From Terana coerulea (taxonomy: Eukaryota; Basidiomycota; Agaricomycetes; Polyporales; Phanerochaetaceae), in NCBI GenBank assembly GCA_024811115.1, contig JAKOGH010000251.1:1-38457 (forward strand): DNA of 38,457 nt, written 5' to 3'. A program made the position numbers and the translations under genes. Under the pieces are notes generated by a model. The model saw only the letters and a program-made list of their open reading frames with translations. It made no database searches and had not been told where the DNA came from. Positions 36,595-38,457 of this stretch are shown here, one piece after another. How positions within the stretch are numbered: position 1 is the stretch's first letter; every line of letters starts with the position of its first letter.

Positions 36595-37134
36595 TTGTTA
36601 GCAATCCTCGATGAGGACGACGAGTCCCAGACTCTGCATAAGGCCCAGCTTCGCGAGGTCGCAGAGCTCCGCAAGCTTGCCCAAGCAGTGGATCGCCGGA
36701 CAAGAACGCCGCCTGAACAAGGGCTCTACCCCGATCAGAGCGTCGCGGACACGCGGTGGGAACGACACCAGCTTGTCAAGCTGGCTACCGCCCAGGAAAG
36801 CGAGTTCGCCGCCACCGCCGAAGATGAGGCCGCAGAGAGGGCTCGTTGTGCCAAGCAGGCCGACCTCGACTACGCTGAGCGCATGCTCGATGCTCGCATC
36901 GCCGAGCTCAACGCCTGCATCGACTCGAACAACGTCGCTCTCAAACGAAAGTTTGCTGAGCCGGAGTTCACCGAGGGCAGCTCCTCTCGCCCCGCCTGGG
37001 CGCAGCTCGCGCGAATCCGCCGATCATCTGGTCCGACGAGGTCGACATGCAAATGCTTCGACAGGGAGGACAGCTTCGACGCCGCAACCACCCTAACATC
37101 GAGGGACGCCGTGTCCCTCGGAAACGAGGGATAA
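36595..37134 (+). CDS. Coiled-coil open frame within the copia element
   Basis: A 179-codon uninterrupted frame whose N-terminal two thirds (LHKAQLREVAELRKLAQAVD, then AEDEAAERARCAKQADLDYA) is strongly charged and heptad-like, predicting a long coiled coil. It sits between the gag remnant and the protease/integrase remnant and is open while both neighbours are broken. The first methionine at 36595 may be internal, since upstream frames are interrupted. No family is recognised; it may be part of the element's gag polyprotein or a second protein carried by it. Confidence 0.4.
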   Translation: MLAILDEDDESQTLHKAQLREVAELRKLAQAVDRRTRTPPEQGLYPDQSVADTRWERHQLVKLATAQESEFAATAEDEAAERARCAKQADLDYAERMLDARIAELNACIDSNNVALKRKFAEPEFTEGSSSRPAWAQLARIRRSSGPTRSTCKCFDREDSFDAATTLTSRDAVSLGNEG

Positions 37135-37341
37135 TGACAGCGACATTGACGACCAAGTTCGCCGGATGCCTGATGGACGATCGAGAGATCCACCAGGACA
37201 TCATCGACAGCGTACTTTGAGTACGTCCCCTCTAACTCTGCACTCGTACACTACACTAACCGAAACCTTGCAGCTGATTGCTGCGAATGTCTCAGTGGGC
37301 TGGACTAAGCAGTAGATACCACATGTATGCTACTGTATTGA

Positions 37342-38457
37342 ATGGAGCCGGTTTCCTTCAACTTCGACCGATGTGTGCACAATAAGTTATTTAACGTGTG
37401 TCAGAGCTGCAAAGGTAAAAACCTTGCAAAATCAAGTGATTGGCTGCTCGACTCTGGAGTGTCATTTCACTTTACTGGTCAAAGAAGTTTATTGCGCAAC
37501 CTGCGCGACATTGACCCAATTGTCGTTCAAACGGCTAATGGGCATGTATTATCTCTGAGGAAGGTGATTCCATCATCAACTACCGTCCTAGCGCGACGAG
37601 CAGAACAATTAAAGTCTTACTGAAAAATGTTCGACTCATGCCTTCGCAGAAAGACATGAATCTTATCTCGCTTGGTCAGCTGCTACGACAGAACCGGGTT
37701 AATCGAGGGTGACGCAACTACACAAAAATCCTGGACGGTAACAACCGCAGGAATTATTACAATTCGTGCTGCTTTATCCAAACACAACAGTGTACTATTT
37801 AGACACTGACCGAGAGGCATTGCGCTAGTCTCGCACGAAATAATGCATAGACGTTTTGAACATCTCTCTGAGCGAATCCTACGTCGGACTTCCGTCAGCA
37901 ACGATGGAATGCCCTGAGTTCAACTATAACAAGTCGAACTCACCCTGCTCTGGCTGCGCACAAGGAAAAATGCATAATTGCTCATTCCCGCCAACGCCTC
38001 GACGAGCATCGCGACCCTTTGAGCTCATTCACAGTGACTTGAAGGAATTCGGTCGATTCATATCACCGATACAAGTATATCATCACCTTTATCGATGATT
38101 ATACGTCGCATGGATTATTTGCCTCAGGCTAAAATCTGTCGCCATCCAAGCAACAAAGAACTTTCTGCAATGGTTCAAAACCAGCATAAAGCTAATGTCG
38201 AGCTGGATGTCGGATGCAGGAGGAGAATACAAGTCAACCGCATTCATTCAAATGCTAAAGGACGCAGGGATTAAAATCCTAACTAGCGTTCCATATACCC
38301 ACAGCAGAATGGACGCGCTGAGCGGTTGTCGAACACCTGGATGGCCGAGCTATGCGCTTGCCAGCTTGCATCCTCCGTCGTGGTGGGAATTTGCGGTTAT
38401 GCACACTACAGTGCTTTACAACCACACCCCTGTTTCACGATTAAAATGGCTTACGCC
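37342..38457 (+). mobile_element. Copia pol remnant: protease and integrase pieces, cut by window end
   Basis: A Cys/His-rich stretch (RCVHNKLFNVCQSCKGK) precedes the aspartic protease motif WLLDSGVSFHFTG. The GAG-pre-integrase region follows in broken frames (SPCSGCAQGKMHN, about 37945), then the integrase core: HSDLKEF with the first catalytic Asp (about 38030), a second Asp region with DAGGEYKST (about 38215) and PQQNGRAERLSNTW with the Glu (about 38300). At least four stops or frame changes interrupt it. Reverse transcriptase and RNase H would lie past the window end. The element is a Ty1/copia remnant on the plus strand. Confidence 0.8.

Overview
This window reads as nuclear DNA of a filamentous basidiomycete, most likely an agaricomycete of the polypore type. 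The genes are split by many GT-AG introns of about 50 bases. Their families (DUF6534 membrane proteins, BTB and F-box proteins, questin-oxidase-like enzymes, a Ty1/copia remnant) are typical of agaricomycetes, and housekeeping genes such as eIF2alpha and the splicing helicase Prp2/DHX16 are clearly eukaryotic. The order-level placement is inference from gene content. No tRNA, rRNA or CRISPR array was recognised by eye.

Layout. Positions 1-9500 hold a tandem duplication of a two-gene unit: a FIST-domain gene on the plus strand facing a DUF6534 membrane-protein gene on the minus strand. In unit A (about 1-3650) FIST is cut by the window edge and looks decayed, while the DUF6534 gene looks intact. 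In unit B (4902-8750) FIST can be spliced completely by eye (435 aa) and the DUF6534 gene is largely intact. A third DUF6534 gene stands alone on the plus strand at 32261-34175. Positions 9527-12250 hold an F-box-like gene and a divergent, broken paralogue. Positions 13197-18200 hold an Ohr/OsmC peroxidase, a single-pass membrane protein with a PPxY tail, a small secreted cysteine-rich protein and an endosulfine.

Positions 18517-23728 are a housekeeping block: Prp2/DHX16 (minus) and eIF2alpha (plus) start head to head 148 bases apart. The Prp2 frame is broken by one base in a conserved stretch. Positions 24063-30694 hold a multi-pass membrane protein, a BTB protein, a questin-oxidase-like enzyme, and a divergent HIT hydrolase / dienelactone hydrolase pair. 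From about 34300 to the window end lies a decayed copia retrotransposon (gag-like, coiled-coil, protease and integrase pieces), truncated by the window.

How the parts may work together. The housekeeping genes (splicing, translation initiation, endosulfine nutrient signalling, peroxide detoxification) have no evident common pathway. The best candidate for something new is the FIST plus DUF6534 pair: a predicted cytoplasmic sensor-like protein and a predicted multi-pass membrane protein, arranged tail to tail and duplicated as a unit. A functional link between them is inference only.
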